Part shown: one piece after another, positions 45,700 through 53,673 of the stretch
Layout: every line of letters starts with the position of its first letter
Numbering within the stretch: the first letter of the stretch is position 1
Assembly: GCF_001189915.1 (NCBI RefSeq)
Contig: NZ_LFLS01000003.1
Span: 124,001-188,000 of the forward strand
DNA length: 64,000 nt
Source of the DNA: Herbaspirillum autotrophicum
GTDB taxonomy: Bacteria; Pseudomonadota; Gammaproteobacteria; Burkholderiales; Burkholderiaceae_D
Reading direction: 5' to 3'
Translations under genes and position numbers: made by a program
The notes under the pieces: generated by a model
Told to the model about the DNA's origin: nothing
The model's input: the letters and a program-made list of their open reading frames with translations, nothing else
Databases searched by the model: none

Positions 45700-45900
45700 A
45701 TGCCGATCATTCATATCACGCTGGTAGCAGGCCGAGACAACGCCAAAGTCGAGCGTTGCATCCGCGAGGTGGCGCGTACCGTTGCCGATACGCTGGATGC
45801 CCCGCTCGACACCATCCGGGTCATGGTCAACGAAGTGCCGGCAGCGCGGTTCGCCGTCGGCGACCGGCTCAAGAGCGATCCCGCGCCGGGCAACACTTGA
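45700..45900 (+). CDS. 4-oxalocrotonate tautomerase family protein
   Basis: A 66-residue tautomerase. After removal of the start Met the chain begins with Pro (PIIHITLVAGRD), the catalytic base of the family, and the conserved arginine and VMVNEVP segment follow. It would interconvert 2-hydroxymuconate and 4-oxalocrotonate. An AAAGGAG site precedes the ATG at 45700. It is the second gene of the MFS-tautomerase-hydratase-decarboxylase row, 64 bases before the hydratase. Confidence 0.9.
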   Translation: MPIIHITLVAGRDNAKVERCIREVARTVADTLDAPLDTIRVMVNEVPAARFAVGDRLKSDPAPGNT

Positions 45901-45964
45901 GCACCCGCCGTTACCCGTGCGCTGCGGCGCGCAATTTCTTTGCAGGTATTTTGGAACTCCATTC

Positions 45965-46750
45965 ATGAACTCTTCAACTATGGCCGCAACGCTCGGCGAC
46001 GAGCTGTATCAGGCACTCATCAATTGCAGTCCGGTGGCGCCGCTCAGTAGCCGTTTTCCGGAACTGTCGATTGCCGATGCCTACCAGATTCAACTGCGCA
46101 TGATCGACCGCCATCTGGCAGCCGGTGAACGCATCGTCGGCAAGAAAATCGGCCTCACTTCAGCCGCCGTGCAAACCATGCTCGGCGTCGATCAGCCCGA
46201 CTTCGGGCATCTGACCTCTTCGATGGCCTTCGACAGCGGCGACACCGTTGCCGCCTCGCGCATGATCGCCCCGCGCGCCGAAGGAGAAATCGCCTTTGTG
46301 CTGAAACGCGACCTGGCCGGTCCCGGCATCACCAATGTCGATGTACTGGCCGCCACCGAATGCGTGCTGCCGTGTTTTGAAATCGTCGATTCGCGCATCC
46401 AGGACTGGAAGATTCGCATTCAGGATACGGTCGCCGACAACGCGTCATCGGCAGCATTCGTCCTTGGCCATACCGCCATTGCGCCGGACCAGGTCGATTT
46501 CATCCATTGCGGCATGGTGGTCGAAAAAAACGGCGTGATCGTCGGCACCGGTGCCGGCGCTGCCGCGCTCGGTTCGCCGGTAGCCGCAGTGGCATGGCTG
46601 GCCAATACGCTGGGTCGTCTTGGCATGGGCCTGAAAGCCGGCGAAGTAATTTTGTCCGGTGCCTTGAGCGCGCTGGTACCGGTGCAGGGCGGCGACCACA
46701 TGCGCATGCGCATCGGCGGTATCGGTTCGGTTACGGTTCGCTTCAACTGA
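45965..46750 (+). CDS. dmpE: 2-hydroxypenta-2,4-dienoate (2-oxopent-4-enoate) hydratase
   Basis: A 261-residue member of the hydratase/decarboxylase family. The pattern GKKIGLTSAAVQTMLGVDQPDFGHL, AEGEIAFVLKRDLAGPG and EIVDSRIQDWKIRIQDTVADNAS matches hydratases (DmpE/MhpD) rather than the decarboxylase. It adds water to 2-hydroxypentadienoate to give 4-hydroxy-2-oxovalerate in the lower meta-cleavage pathway; the metal ligands are the conserved Glu residues in this core. The expected next enzymes, aldolase and acylating aldehyde dehydrogenase, are not in the window. Confidence 0.9.
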   Translation: MNSSTMAATLGDELYQALINCSPVAPLSSRFPELSIADAYQIQLRMIDRHLAAGERIVGKKIGLTSAAVQTMLGVDQPDFGHLTSSMAFDSGDTVAASRMIAPRAEGEIAFVLKRDLAGPGITNVDVLAATECVLPCFEIVDSRIQDWKIRIQDTVADNASSAAFVLGHTAIAPDQVDFIHCGMVVEKNGVIVGTGAGAAALGSPVAAVAWLANTLGRLGMGLKAGEVILSGALSALVPVQGGDHMRMRIGGIGSVTVRFN

Positions 46751-46818
46751 GGCATCGACAGGATTGAGCAAGCATATTGCGGCGGCGTATCACGCCGCGC
46801 GCACACCAAGGAAACCCC

Positions 46819-47607
46819 ATGAAATTGACCGCAGCACAAATCGCCGAACTGGCTGAATATCTCGAATCGGCACAACTGGAACGACGGGAAGTCGTAAAGA
46901 TTACTGATCGCTATCCCGATATCGGCATGGAGGATGCCTATGCCATCCAGAACCAGATCAAACAACGCAAGCTGGCGCGAGGCGAGCAAATCGTCGGCCT
47001 GAAAGTCGGCCTGACTTCGTACGCCAAGATGAAGCAAATGGGGGTCGAAACGCCGATCTTCGGCTTCATGACCGATACCTGCGTGATACAGGATGCCAGC
47101 GAGATACCGATGGCAACGTTGATCCATCCCAAGGTCGAACCGGAAATCGCGTTCTTCACCAAGGCAGCGATCCGTGGACCGGGCTGCAATATTGCGACGG
47201 TGCTGGCAGCCACCGATTTCGTGATGCCGGCGATTGAAGTAATCGATTCGCGCTATCGCGATTTCAAGTTCGATCTGGTCAGCGTAGTGGCCGACAACAC
47301 CTCCGCCACGCGCTTCATCGTCGGTGGCAAAGCCACACCGGTGACCAATCTCGATCTGGCGGCATTGGGCGTGGTGCTGGAAAAGAATGGCCGGATCGAA
47401 ATGGTCGGCGCCGGCGCCGCAGTGGTTGGTCATCCGGCGACGGCCGTGGCGATGCTGGCCAATCATCTGGCAGCCTGCGGTGAAGAAATTCCGGCGGGCT
47501 CGATCATCTTGTCCGGCGGCATCACTGAAGCCATCCCGGTGCAAGCCGGTGACAGCATTTCATTGCAGATACAACATCTCGGCGGCGTTACCACCCGCTT
47601 CGTCTGA
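46819..47607 (+). CDS. dmpH: 4-oxalocrotonate decarboxylase (2-oxo-3-hexenedioate decarboxylase)
   Basis: A 262-residue paralogue of the preceding hydratase. GLKVGLTSYAKMKQMGVETPIFGFMTD and VEPEIAFF fit DmpH/XylI decarboxylases. It removes CO2 from 4-oxalocrotonate to give 2-hydroxypentadienoate, the substrate of the neighbouring hydratase, and the two enzymes are known to form a complex. A CCAAGGAAA ribosome site precedes the ATG. It ends the plus-strand operon just before a strong bidirectional terminator. Confidence 0.9.
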   Translation: MKLTAAQIAELAEYLESAQLERREVVKITDRYPDIGMEDAYAIQNQIKQRKLARGEQIVGLKVGLTSYAKMKQMGVETPIFGFMTDTCVIQDASEIPMATLIHPKVEPEIAFFTKAAIRGPGCNIATVLAATDFVMPAIEVIDSRYRDFKFDLVSVVADNTSATRFIVGGKATPVTNLDLAALGVVLEKNGRIEMVGAGAAVVGHPATAVAMLANHLAACGEEIPAGSIILSGGITEAIPVQAGDSISLQIQHLGGVTTRFV

Positions 47608-47637
47608 GCCCGGATCGCCGCCATCTCGGCGAAAGAA

Positions 47638-47668
47638 AAAAGCCCCGCTCATCATCAGCGGGGCTTTT
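47638..47668. terminator. Bidirectional rho-independent terminator
   Basis: A perfect 12-bp stem (47638-47649 with 47657-47668) with a 7-base loop, GC-rich inside and with A/T tracts at both ends, lies between the convergent decarboxylase and TRAP binding-protein genes. Confidence 0.92.
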
Positions 47669-47701
47669 CGTTTCAGCAAACGGGATTGATTACCAGCACG
47701 C

Positions 47702-48715
47702 TCAAACCAGCTTGCCGACCGCTGCCTCCAGTTGCGCCCAGGCTTCATCGCCAAACTTGGTTTTCCATTCCTTATAGAAGCCGCTTTGTTGCAGTGCCTG
47801 ACGGAATTGCGCGGTGGCCGGTTTGGAAAAGATCAACCCTTTGGCGGCCAGTTCCTGTTGCAGATCGGCGGCCATTTTTTCGCTGTCGGCACGCTGATTG
47901 ACACCTGCCGCATTGAAATTTTTGGTGACGATATCTTGCAGCGGCACCGGCAATGCAGCGAACGAACGTTTGTTGGCCAGCAGCCAGTAACCATCCCAGG
48001 CATGACTGGTCATTGCACAGTATTTTTGTACTTCATACAGTTTGGCGGTGGTGATGATCGGGAAGGGATTTTCCTGGCCGTCCACGATGCGGGTCTGCAA
48101 GGCGCTGTACAACTCATTGAAATTGATCGGCGTCGGCGCCGCCTTCAGCGATTTGAACAATGACAACAGCAAGGGGCTGACCGGCACCCGGATTTTCATG
48201 TTCGTCAGTTCGGCCGGGGTGTTGATCGGCTTGTTCGACGTAATGTGACGGAAGCCGTTATCCCATACCTTGTCGAATACATGCAGATTGGTTTTCTCGA
48301 TGTGGGCGCGAATGTATTTACCAAGATTGCCATCCATTGCTTTCCATACCGAGGGGTAATCGTGAAAGGCAAAGCCGACGCTGTTGAGGGAAGCCATCGG
48401 CACCAGATTGGCCAGGATCACGCCGGGCAAGGTCAGGAATTCGACGCTGCCGGAGCGTACCTGGCTGAGCAAATCGGTATCCGAACCCAACTGGCCATTC
48501 GGGAATACCTTGATGTCGACCTTGCCACCGGTTTCCGCCTTGGTTTTTTCGGCCGCTTCGCTGAGGCGGATGTATATCGGATGCGTCACCGGCACATTGG
48601 TGGCCACCTTGTAGTTGAACACGGCAGTCTGGGCGCGCACGCCGGTGGTGCCGACGGCGGCGATGCCGACCGCCGAGGCGGCGGCTTTCAAAACGGTACG
48701 GCGAGTGAGTTGCAT
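47702..48715 (-). CDS. TRAP transporter solute-binding protein (DctP family), Tat-type signal
   Basis: A 337-residue periplasmic binding protein. The N-terminus MQLTRRTVLKAAASAVGIAA carries a twin-arginine motif (TRRTVLK), pointing to Tat export. The mature part has the family pattern SEAAEKTKAETGGKVDIKVFPNGQLGSDTDLLSQVRSGSVEF and the central KIRVPVSP carboxylate-binding arginine. The ATG at 48715 follows GGAGACAAAC. No TRAP membrane subunits (DctQ, DctM) are adjacent, so it must work with permeases elsewhere. It is the last gene of the phyH-SDR-TRAP unit and would capture an organic acid. Confidence 0.9.
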   Translation of the reverse strand: MQLTRRTVLKAAASAVGIAAVGTTGVRAQTAVFNYKVATNVPVTHPIYIRLSEAAEKTKAETGGKVDIKVFPNGQLGSDTDLLSQVRSGSVEFLTLPGVILANLVPMASLNSVGFAFHDYPSVWKAMDGNLGKYIRAHIEKTNLHVFDKVWDNGFRHITSNKPINTPAELTNMKIRVPVSPLLLSLFKSLKAAPTPINFNELYSALQTRIVDGQENPFPIITTAKLYEVQKYCAMTSHAWDGYWLLANKRSFAALPVPLQDIVTKNFNAAGVNQRADSEKMAADLQQELAAKGLIFSKPATAQFRQALQQSGFYKEWKTKFGDEAWAQLEAAVGKLV

Positions 48716-48770
48716 GTTTGTCTCCATGATTTTTATTGGGTGCAGCGTGATAATTCGGTCAGCGCTCGTA

Positions 48771-49568
48771 TTACGCGCAACGCGCCGTCAGGCCGCCATC
48801 GACGATGATGCTGGTGCCGTTCACATAGCGGGCTTCGTCGGATGCCAGAAACAAGGCGGCGTAAGCGGTATCCCAGGCATCTCCCATCTTGCCGGTGGGA
48901 GAAATCTTGTCGCGCTGGGCAATCATTGAATCGACATTGCCGCCATAGGTCTTGGTCAGCGGTGCACGAATCAGCGGCGTATTCATCAAACCCGGCAACA
49001 CGCAATTGGCTCGGATACCTTGTGCCGCATACTCCACTGCGATGTTGGCGGTCATGCTGATCAATGCTGCCTTGGCGGCGCTGTATGCCAGATAGGGAAA
49101 GCCGATCCAGCGCAGGCCGGCAATCGAACCGATGTTGACGATGGCGCCCGCCTTACGTTCTGCCATGTAGGGCAGTACGTGTTTGCAGGTCAGAAAAATG
49201 CTGGTCTGATTGACTGCAATGACGCGGTCCCAGCTTTCTTCCGACGTCTCGACCGGGCCACCAGTTTCGACAATGCCGACATTGTTGTGCAACACATCGA
49301 TCTGGCCATAGGCAGCCACGCAAGCTGCAGCCATTGCGCGAATTTCTTCGCTGCTGGCGACATCGGCGCGGAACGCGGTGCATTCACCGCCTTCACTGCG
49401 GATGATGGCAGCAGTTTCCTCGGCGGCTTCGAGCCGGAAATCGACCGCGAATATTCTTGCTCCTTCGCGGGCATACAGCACCGCAGCAGCTTTGCCATTG
49501 CCCCAGCCCGGCCCGGATGAGCCGGCGCCGATGACAATGACGACTTTTCCTTGCATGCGTTCAGACAT
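48771..49568 (-). CDS. SDR family oxidoreductase
   Basis: A 265-residue short-chain dehydrogenase. The cofactor loop is modified to IGAGSSGPGWGNGKAAA, longer than the classical TGxxxGxG; the NNVG, Ser (NIGSIAG) and YSAAK catalytic motifs are intact. The C-terminal VNGTSIIVDGGLTA is standard. It likely oxidises a secondary alcohol with NAD(P). A GAGGAAA site precedes the ATG at 49568. It sits between the PhyH-type gene and the TRAP binding protein in one minus-strand unit; substrate unknown. Confidence 0.9.
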   Translation of the reverse strand: MSERMQGKVVIVIGAGSSGPGWGNGKAAAVLYAREGARIFAVDFRLEAAEETAAIIRSEGGECTAFRADVASSEEIRAMAAACVAAYGQIDVLHNNVGIVETGGPVETSEESWDRVIAVNQTSIFLTCKHVLPYMAERKAGAIVNIGSIAGLRWIGFPYLAYSAAKAALISMTANIAVEYAAQGIRANCVLPGLMNTPLIRAPLTKTYGGNVDSMIAQRDKISPTGKMGDAWDTAYAALFLASDEARYVNGTSIIVDGGLTARCA

Positions 49569-49653
49569 GATTTCCTCAATGATGTACGGGGTATCGGGGC
49601 GAGCGGACATGCTTCATCACATGTCACAGGCCCCGTTGGAATGTTGCTGCGAC

Positions 49654-50472
49654 TCAGGCTGCCAGGGCAGATTTGGCAGGCGCCGCAGCAGCACGTTCGG
49701 CGTACTCTTTGAGAATATTGGCGCTGGTCGCGCGCAGCGGCGTGAAGTCCTGATGCGCAATGAAATCAGGCCGGGTCGGTTTGGTGATCGCATTCGATAC
49801 GGCCGACAGCGTCAGATAAACGATGCGCCGTGGATATGGCGTAATGTTGCCGGCCGAACCGTGCACCATGTTGGCGTGGAACATCAAGACGCCGCCAGCC
49901 TTGCCGGTCGGGGTGACGATACCGTTGCGGTCCACCATCTCGGTGACGGTCTTTTTGTCCAGCGTCCACAACGGATAGGAGGTGGTTTCGGTATCGTGCG
50001 AGGATTCCAGCGCACCGGCCTTGTGACTGCGCGGCACCACCATCAGCGGACCATTGATCGGCATCACTTCGTCCAGGAACACCGCAATGTTCATGGCGCG
50101 CGGTTCCGGCATGCCATCATCCTTGTGCCAGGTCGGAAAATCCTGATGCCATTGCCAGACTTCGCCGGTAAAGGCTGCTTTGGCGTTGATCTTGAATTGA
50201 TGGATATACACCTCTTCGTTGAACAACTGCGCAACCGGCGCTACCAGACGTTCGTCCGAGGCCAGCAATTTGCAGGCTTCGTTGTATTGCTGACAGGCAA
50301 AAGCCGTGCGCGGGGTGCCATCTTTTTCACGCCAGATATCCGGCCGTTGCATTTCCAGTACCGCTGCCGATGCATTGCGCAATGCGGTGATTTCTGCCTC
50401 GGAAAAACAATCGGGAAGAAAGACATAACCAAGTTCGTCGAAGCGGGCGAGTTGTTCTGCGTTGAGTTTCAT
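49654..50472 (-). CDS. Phytanoyl-CoA dioxygenase (PhyH) family protein
   Basis: A 272-residue Fe(II)/2-oxoglutarate oxygenase. The iron ligands are seen as His-x-Asp in WQWHQDFPTWHKDDG and a distal His in NMVHGSAGN; the 2-oxoglutarate-binding arginine is in YPRRIVYL. PhyH relatives hydroxylate small acids, ectoine or lipid chains. It is the first gene of the unit with an AGGAGACAGT ribosome site and a strong promoter upstream. In context it may hydroxylate the imported compound before the SDR acts. Confidence 0.9.
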   Translation of the reverse strand: MKLNAEQLARFDELGYVFLPDCFSEAEITALRNASAAVLEMQRPDIWREKDGTPRTAFACQQYNEACKLLASDERLVAPVAQLFNEEVYIHQFKINAKAAFTGEVWQWHQDFPTWHKDDGMPEPRAMNIAVFLDEVMPINGPLMVVPRSHKAGALESSHDTETTSYPLWTLDKKTVTEMVDRNGIVTPTGKAGGVLMFHANMVHGSAGNITPYPRRIVYLTLSAVSNAITKPTRPDFIAHQDFTPLRATSANILKEYAERAAAAPAKSALAA

Positions 50473-50526
50473 ACTGTCTCCTGTGGACGCAATGGGGTCG
50501 AAGTAATATTGTTCTTATTTTGAATC

Positions 50527-50550
50527 CTGAATTTGGAATTCCGAATTCAG
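50527..50550. promoter_or_regulatory. 24-bp near-perfect palindrome at the PhyH transcript start
   Basis: Eleven of twelve base pairs match around the centre GGAATTCC; the arms begin CTGAATT and end AATTCAG. It starts exactly where the promoter at 50558-50586 would initiate, so a bound dimer would block transcription. The GntR regulator 400 bases upstream is the obvious candidate protein. Confidence 0.65.
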
Positions 50551-50557
50551 TGTTCGA

Positions 50558-50586
50558 ATAATAGACGTCCCTTTGCAACAGGTCAA
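50558..50586 (-). promoter_or_regulatory. Sigma-70 promoter of the PhyH-SDR-TRAP unit
   Basis: The minus strand has TTGACC (50581-50586) and TATTAT (50558-50563) with an exact 17-base spacer, matching 5 of 6 and 5 of 6 consensus bases. The start would be near 50551. Confidence 0.75.
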
Positions 50587-50947
50587 CGACAAATTTGTGC
50601 GTGCGAAAATGCCTGAATAACGACCGTGCACAGCCGGAATGCCCGGCCACGCGGGCTGCGAGTGGTTAACTGCGGGGATGGGATGATGCGGAATGCGGTC
50701 AGGTCTGCTGCCAACGGATGCCGAAATCCACGTGCAGCAAGACAGACGAAGGGCTGGATTTATTGCTATTAAGCAATTTCAGGGAGGCGAAATTATCAAT
50801 ATGACATCGACTGAATTGGCAACAGCGACGCCAATCAACATGAAAATCGCAACAGATGTCAGCCGGTCCGGCCCTGAATCTGAAGGATGGAAATGAAAGC
50901 CGGCAAGGCAATGCTGCCCTGCCCTCAGCACAGTTGAGGCAACCGGA

Positions 50948-51637
50948 TCAGGCCGCGCTCAGGCGCTTGCTGAGGTCGCGGCCAGCGCGTTCGATGTGGC
51001 GGGTGGCAGCCTGAAATGCCTCATCCACCACGCCGGTAAAAATGTGCGTCGCGATGATCTGATGTTCTTCCCAGGCCCGCACCGGGACGCCGGGATCATT
51101 GAGCACGGCCATCATGGAACGCATCAGATGCGGCCATTGCCCGGCCATGATTTGCTCGATTGCGGGATTGCCGCTGAGCCGGTAAATCGCCATGTGAAAC
51201 CGGAAATCTGCCTTGACCAGCACCGCCAACGGCGCGTTATGCCGCATCGCGCTGACACCCAGTTCAATCGTTTCCTTCAGCGCATCGATGTCTTCTTTCG
51301 GCGCCAGACCATCCTTGACCCGCTGCGCCGCCATGGCAGCCGCACTGGCTTCCAGCGACACGCGCGCGCGGTAAAGATGAACGATGTAGTCGGGATTGAC
51401 CGGCGAGACTTCCACCCCTTGCTTGCCCGCATCGCGCACCAGCCCCTGATGCCGCAACAGTTGCAAGGCATGACTGATCGGCTGGCGCGATACCCCGAGG
51501 CGATCCGCCAGCGCCGATTGCCGCACCCGTTCACCGGGTTTCAGGTCACCGCTGGTGATAGCTTCGAGCAGGCGGTCATACACCTTCTCGATGTAGAGGG
51601 TATTTTGGTCGATTGAATTCTGCATTCCGGATTCCAT
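50948..51637 (-). CDS. GntR family transcriptional regulator (FCD subfamily)
   Basis: A 229-residue regulator. The N-terminal winged helix is YIEKVYDRLLEAITSGDLKPGERVRQSALADRLGVSRQPISHALQLLRHQGLV, and the C-terminal all-helical FCD domain carries the metal-binding pattern (FHMAIYRLSGNP, HQIIATHI). FCD regulators bind short palindromes and respond to small acids. An ATG at 51625 with a GGA site is an alternative start. It likely controls the PhyH-SDR-TRAP unit transcribed in the same direction downstream, through the 24-bp palindrome. Confidence 0.92.
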   Translation of the reverse strand: MESGMQNSIDQNTLYIEKVYDRLLEAITSGDLKPGERVRQSALADRLGVSRQPISHALQLLRHQGLVRDAGKQGVEVSPVNPDYIVHLYRARVSLEASAAAMAAQRVKDGLAPKEDIDALKETIELGVSAMRHNAPLAVLVKADFRFHMAIYRLSGNPAIEQIMAGQWPHLMRSMMAVLNDPGVPVRAWEEHQIIATHIFTGVVDEAFQAATRHIERAGRDLSKRLSAA

Positions 51638-51845
51638 GACGGGATCTTAGCTGACATCGCTGCGCCAGGCAACATGCGTGAAGAGTTCATCAACACCAAC
51701 GGTACGCCCGGATATCTGCAGCTCCGGGTGTTCGCCATACACGCCAGAGCGAAATGCAGTTGCGCTATATCACCCGGCAAAGTATCGCGTGACTATCCGC
51801 CGGCTCCTGGCGTTGTCGTTGGTCAGATGAATAAAGCCACTCTTG

Positions 51846-52319
51846 TCATTCTTTCCAATTTTTCGCAGGAGATTCCTTGCCAGTCGGCGCATCAGTTTTA
51901 ATCAGGATCACAGGACATTCAGCACGCGCTAACACCTTGCCTGCGACTGATCCGACGATGGCATCGAGAAATGAGCCCCGTCCATGCCGTCCCATGACAA
52001 CGGCTGACGCGCCAACGGTTTCTGCCAACTCGACGATGACTTCCGCGGCATCTCCGTGCAACAGGTGTTTTTCATAAGGGATTCCGGCATCGTCAAGAAT
52101 CTTGCATGCCGACACCAGGTTGGCGACATTGGTATCTCGCAGCCACGTATCGATCGTATCTTTGTCAAAGTACCCACGCATTCTCAAGGGAACGTCAGTA
52201 GCGACCGTGACTAAATGCACAATCGGATCAGAACCAAGCAGCGTTCCTTCAGCAATAAAGCGTGCTGCCGCGTCTGCAAATTCCGATCCATCCGTCGCTA
52301 AAATAATTGTTGATTTCAT
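51846..52319 (-). CDS. Universal stress protein (UspA family)
   Basis: A 157-residue single Usp domain. It starts TIILATDGSEFADAAARFI and has the ATP-binding signature GRHGRGSFLDAIVGSVAGKVLARAECPVILIK, so it belongs to the nucleotide-binding class. A C-terminal tail (TDAPTGKESPAKNWKE) is added. It is monocistronic and close to the ChaA-type antiporter gene. Role: cytoplasmic stress adaptation, exact partner unknown. Confidence 0.92.
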   Translation of the reverse strand: MKSTIILATDGSEFADAAARFIAEGTLLGSDPIVHLVTVATDVPLRMRGYFDKDTIDTWLRDTNVANLVSACKILDDAGIPYEKHLLHGDAAEVIVELAETVGASAVVMGRHGRGSFLDAIVGSVAGKVLARAECPVILIKTDAPTGKESPAKNWKE

Positions 52320-52444
52320 ACAGGCTCCATTTAAAAAATTTCAATTCTTTGATCGTCGATGCCAACCGGATCATCATCTGCCGGACATGGTAACGGCTAC
52401 CACAGCAGTGTCAACATGCTGAAGCTGCGGAATACAGCACTAGC

Positions 52445-53527
52445 TCACGGCACGATCGTGGTAAACAAATACACCGCAAAAATAACCAGATGGATCGTCC
52501 CCTGCATCACCGTGGTACGGCCGGTGCCGAGCGACAGCGTGGCAACCAGAAATGACAGCAGCAGCAACACGGTCGATTTCATGTCGAGGCCGAGCGACAG
52601 CGTCCAGCCAGTGGCCAGCGAAACCACCGCGACGACCGGAATGGTCAAACCGATACTGGCCAGTGCCGAGCCGAGCGCCAGGTTCATGCTGGTCTGCAAA
52701 CGATTGGCGCGGGCTGCGCGCACTGCTGCCAAGCCTTCCGGCAACAGCACCACGGCGGCGATGATGATGCCCACCAGCGTCTTCGGCGCGCCCATCGCTT
52801 CGACGGCCGATTCCAGCGTCGGTGCCAGCGACTTGGCCAGCAATACCACTGCGCCGAGACAGATCACCAGCAGCACACCGCTCGACCATGCCAGTTTGTT
52901 GCTTGGTGGCGGCGCATGGACATCTTCGTCGGCCAGCGCCACTTCAGGTAAAAAATAATCGCGATGGCGCACGGTTTGCATCAGCACGAAGGTGCCGTAC
53001 AGCACCAGTGAAATGACCGCGATGAAAATCAGCTGGCTGCTGCTGTAAGAAGGACCGGGCAAGCTCGACGTGAAATTTGGGAATACCAGCGTCAGCACCG
53101 CGATTGCCGCCAGCGTCGCCAGCGAAGCGCTGACCCCGAGCAGCCCGAAGGTTTGTTCGCGGTGACGACCGGCGCCGAGCAACAGGCAGATGCCGACGAT
53201 GCCGTTGAGAATGATCATGATGGCGGCGAACACCGTGTCGCGCGCCAGGCCGGCGGTCGATTCACCGCCGCTCAGCATCAGCGATACGATCAGCGCCACT
53301 TCGATCAGCGTTACCGCCAGCGCCAGCACCAGCGTGCCGAACGGTTCGCCGACCCGGTGCGCCACCACCTCGGCGTGATACACCGCGGCCAGCACGCTGG
53401 CCATCAGCGCCGGCACCAGGATCAGCTCATAAGCGCCGCCCAAGCCGGCCGCCACGCCTGCCAGCAACAACCAGCCGATGACCGGTGCAGCGATGGACCA
53501 CAGCGGCAAGGTTTGCGGTATTTTCAT
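52445..53527 (-). CDS. chaA: Calcium/sodium:proton antiporter, ChaA type
   Basis: A 360-residue inner-membrane cation exchanger with about eleven helices. The two conserved alpha repeats are visible: VYHAEVVAHRVGEPFGTLVLALAVTLIEVALI in the first half and MGAPKTLVGIIIAAVVLLPEGLAAVRAARANRLQTSMNLALGSALASIGLTIPVVA in the second, as in ChaA of the CaCA superfamily. An acidic loop (DEDVHAPPPSN) joins them. It exports Ca2+, Na+ or K+ in exchange for protons, mostly at alkaline pH. Its own gene, not clearly co-transcribed with the exchanger upstream because a terminator intervenes. Confidence 0.92.
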   Translation of the reverse strand: MKIPQTLPLWSIAAPVIGWLLLAGVAAGLGGAYELILVPALMASVLAAVYHAEVVAHRVGEPFGTLVLALAVTLIEVALIVSLMLSGGESTAGLARDTVFAAIMIILNGIVGICLLLGAGRHREQTFGLLGVSASLATLAAIAVLTLVFPNFTSSLPGPSYSSSQLIFIAVISLVLYGTFVLMQTVRHRDYFLPEVALADEDVHAPPPSNKLAWSSGVLLVICLGAVVLLAKSLAPTLESAVEAMGAPKTLVGIIIAAVVLLPEGLAAVRAARANRLQTSMNLALGSALASIGLTIPVVAVVSLATGWTLSLGLDMKSTVLLLLSFLVATLSLGTGRTTVMQGTIHLVIFAVYLFTTIVP

Positions 53528-53612
53528 TTGACGCTTTCAGTGACGGAAAATCGGATGACGGGACCAGCGACGGAATCAGGCGCTGCGGCTGCAACAAGAA
53601 AAGTGCCGGCGC

Positions 53613-53651
53613 AAACAAAAGCGGCGGTTGCGCCAATCACGCAACCGCCGC
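53613..53651 (-). terminator. Terminator of the downstream exchanger gene
   Basis: A perfect 12-bp stem (53621-53632 with 53640-53651) and 7-base loop is followed on the minus strand by TTTTGTTT (from the A-rich 53613-53620). It lies 22 bases after the exchanger stop. Confidence 0.85.
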
Positions 53652-53673
53652 CTGATTCACCGCTGTGCGTAAT

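Larger units (their letters stand above)
50473..50947. other. Regulatory and non-coding region upstream of the PhyH-type gene
   Basis: This 475-base region holds a near-consensus promoter and 24-bp palindrome at 50527-50586 for the PhyH unit. Between about 50779 and 50872 a short minus-strand frame reads LTSVAIFMLIGVAVANSVDV before a stop; it recalls a membrane helix of RND pumps and could be a gene remnant, but it is too short to prove. The rest shows nothing identifiable. Confidence 0.55.
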
